The notes below the pieces were generated by a model. The model was not told the DNA's origin. It saw nothing but the letters and a program-made list of their open reading frames with translations, and ran no database searches. A stretch of 7,772 bases of DNA, from assembly GCA_003485715.1 (NCBI GenBank), contig DNIF01000104.1, forward strand, positions 1 to 7,772. The letters are read 5' to 3'. Position 1 is the first letter of the stretch. Each line of letters opens with the position of its first letter. Shown one piece after another: positions 6,338-7,772 of the stretch. The translations under genes were made by a program, and so were the position numbers. The stretch is from Gammaproteobacteria bacterium. Its GTDB lineage: Bacteria; Pseudomonadota; Gammaproteobacteria; UBA7966.

Positions 6338-7420
6338 ATGGCGCTTTGGCTCACCGAGTGGCTGCAGCAGTTCGATTCCGGTTTCGGTGTCTTCCAGTAC
6401 GTCACCCTGCGCACGATCCTCGGGGTGCTCACGGCGCTGGCCATCTCGTTGCTGCTCGGCCCACGCGTCATCGAGCGTCTGACCCTGCACCAGATCGGTC
6501 AGCAGATCCGCGCCAGTGGCCCCGCCAGTCATCAGGGCAAGAAAGGCACACCCACCATGGGCGGCTGCCTCATCCTGGCCTCGATCGCCATAAGTACGAT
6601 CCTGTGGTCCGAGCTCGACAACCGCTACGTCTGGATCGCCTTGCTCGGGACCCTGGGCTTCGGTGCGGTCGGGTTCGTCGATGACTACCGCAAGCTGGTC
6701 AAGAAGAACTCCGCGGGAATGTCCGCAGGGGAGAAACTTTTCTGGCAAGGCCTGCTTGGCGTGAGTGTCGCCGGGCTTTTGTTCGGTACCGCGACATTGC
6801 CAGCCGAGACGCACCTTCTGGTGCCCTTCCTGAAGGACGTGGCCTTCGATCTCGGCCTGCTCTGGGTGCCTTTCACCCTGCTCGTGATCGTGGGCTCAAG
6901 CAATGCGGTCAATCTCACCGATGGGCTGGACGGCTTGGCCATCCTGCCGAGTGTGCTGGTGGCAGCGGGTCTGGTGGTGTTCGCCTACGTGGCCGGGCAC
7001 GCACGCTTCGCCGATTACCTCGACCTCCCCTTCCTGCCGGGCACCAGCGAACTCTGTGTCTTCTGTGGCGCGATGGTGGGTGCGGGCCTGGGTTTCCTGT
7101 GGTTCAACACCTACCCGGCCCAGGTCTTCATGGGTGATGTGGGTGCCCTCGCCATCGGCGCTGGCCTTGGCATCGTCGCCGTGGCCGTCCGTCAGGAACT
7201 GGTGCTCGTCATCATGGGTGCGGTGTTCGTCATGGAGGCGCTCTCGGTCATCGTGCAGGTGGCCTCGTTCAAGCTGACCGGGCGGCGGGTCTTTCGCATG
7301 GCGCCCATTCACCATCACTTCGAACTGATGGGCTGGCCGGAGCCACGTGTCATCGTGCGCTTCTGGATCATCACCGTGGTCACGGTGCTGATCGGCCTGG
7401 CGACGCTGAAGATCCGCTGA
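6338..7420 (+). CDS. mraY: Phospho-N-acetylmuramoyl-pentapeptide transferase MraY
   Basis: MraY is the polytopic inner-membrane enzyme that transfers phospho-MurNAc-pentapeptide from UDP to undecaprenyl phosphate, giving lipid I and UMP. The 360 residues equal the E. coli length. Hydrophobic segments alternate with polar loops along the whole chain, in line with the ten spans known for the family. Catalytic features are present: the Mg-binding pair D115-D116 in GFVDDYRK, NAVNLTDGLDGLA in the centre, D267 in NTYPAQVFMGDVGALA, and the HHH motif (325-327) in MAPIHHHFELMGW. The cytoplasmic loop KKGTPTMGG near residue 70 is also diagnostic. The ATG at 6338 is 5 nt after the murF stop and preceded by GGAGGA. 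An in-frame extension upstream would lie within murF and lacks similarity. Its stop overlaps the first base of the murD start (TGATG). Confidence 0.98.
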   Translation: MALWLTEWLQQFDSGFGVFQYVTLRTILGVLTALAISLLLGPRVIERLTLHQIGQQIRASGPASHQGKKGTPTMGGCLILASIAISTILWSELDNRYVWIALLGTLGFGAVGFVDDYRKLVKKNSAGMSAGEKLFWQGLLGVSVAGLLFGTATLPAETHLLVPFLKDVAFDLGLLWVPFTLLVIVGSSNAVNLTDGLDGLAILPSVLVAAGLVVFAYVAGHARFADYLDLPFLPGTSELCVFCGAMVGAGLGFLWFNTYPAQVFMGDVGALAIGAGLGIVAVAVRQELVLVIMGAVFVMEALSVIVQVASFKLTGRRVFRMAPIHHHFELMGWPEPRVIVRFWIITVVTVLIGLATLKIR

Positions 7421-7772
7421 TGCAGACCAGCACCTCCCACGGCATGGACGACACCCGACCTGTGGTCGTGGTCGGCCTTGGCGCGACCGGGCTCTCGGTA
7501 CTCCGCCACCTTGCTCCCCGTGCGCAGGCGCTCATCGCCATGGACGAGTCTGCCGCGCCACCAACCCTCGGGCTGGCACAGAGCATCGCCCCACAGGCGC
7601 AGTTCCTGCTCGGTGGGCTGGACGCGATACGGCTCGGTGAGGCGCAATGCATCGTGCTGAGTCCAGGGATCCCGCGGTCGCGACCCGCCTTGCAGGCGGC
7701 CATCAGCGCAGGGGTCCCGGTGGTGAGCGACGTGACCCTGTTCCTCGATGCCTGCCGGCAGCCGGTCCTCGG
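7420..7772 (+). CDS. murD: UDP-MurNAc-L-alanine:D-glutamate ligase MurD (N-terminal part)
   Basis: MurD adds D-glutamate to UDP-MurNAc-L-Ala in the cytoplasm, the step before MurE. Only 117 codons are present; the frame stays open to the window edge, so this is a cut by the window and not a broken gene. The visible part is the Rossmann-like UDP-binding domain: a hydrophobic strand PVVVVGLGATGLSVLRHL (about 14-31) with the GLGATGLS nucleotide-binding turn, an acidic residue ending the next strand (AMDES), then IVLSPGIPRSRPALQAA and VVSDVTLFL, which match MurD (E. coli has SPGI and a corresponding GDIELF). The P-loop should start just beyond the edge. I chose the ATG at 7420, which overlaps the mraY stop in TGATG; an in-frame ATG at 7444 would also leave the domain intact and cannot be excluded, but neither has a strong ribosome binding site. 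Confidence 0.95.
   Translation, partial: MQTSTSHGMDDTRPVVVVGLGATGLSVLRHLAPRAQALIAMDESAAPPTLGLAQSIAPQAQFLLGGLDAIRLGEAQCIVLSPGIPRSRPALQAAISAGVPVVSDVTLFLDACRQPVL

Noticed and set aside
1..7772. Accessory or novel system, mobile element, CRISPR, tRNA or terminator within the window
   Set aside because: The genes are packed with no gap above 13 nt and all belong to the conserved dcw cluster. I saw no inverted repeats with T-runs, direct-repeat arrays, or integrase or transposase motifs.

Overview
The window is the front half of a bacterial dcw (division and cell wall) cluster. Eight genes lie on the + strand in the order mraZ-rsmH-ftsL-ftsI-murE-murF-mraY-murD, and murD runs off the right edge. 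The gene order, the MraZ and MurD sequences, the E. coli-like sizes (MraZ 153 aa, RsmH 309 aa, FtsI 581 aa, MurF 448 aa, MraY 360 aa) and the meso-diaminopimelate signature in MurE all point to a Gram-negative proteobacterium, most likely a GC-rich gammaproteobacterium. The betaproteobacterial cluster has the same order, so the class is inferred rather than proven, and I cannot name a genus.

Layout: positions 1-44 hold the end of the mraZ leader, with two perfect TGGGG repeats 10 bp apart. These match the known MraZ binding pattern of TGGGN boxes with 5-nt spacers. mraZ (45-506) is followed after 13 nt by rsmH (520-1449). From there the junctions are extremely tight. rsmH/ftsL, ftsL/ftsI and ftsI/murE each overlap by 4 nt in an ATGA; murE/murF overlap by 7 nt; murF/mraY are 5 nt apart; mraY/murD overlap by 1 nt. 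No gap exceeds 13 nt, and I see no terminator, insertion, tRNA, repeat array or mobile element. This looks like one transcription unit with translational coupling, driven from a promoter left of the window.

How the genes work together: MraZ is the cluster's DNA-binding regulator and RsmH methylates 16S rRNA. FtsL is a small divisome scaffold protein and FtsI (PBP3) is the septal transpeptidase. MurD, MurE and MurF successively add D-Glu, meso-DAP and D-Ala-D-Ala to UDP-MurNAc-peptide in the cytoplasm. MraY then transfers phospho-MurNAc-pentapeptide to undecaprenyl phosphate, giving lipid I. All catalytic motifs I looked for are present, so every complete gene appears functional.

This is a conserved housekeeping region and I found no undescribed system. 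The points worth a second look are minor: the MraZ operator and possible leader hairpins, the mraZ start codon, an Asn-to-Cys change in a conserved MurF segment, and a short linker insertion in MurE.
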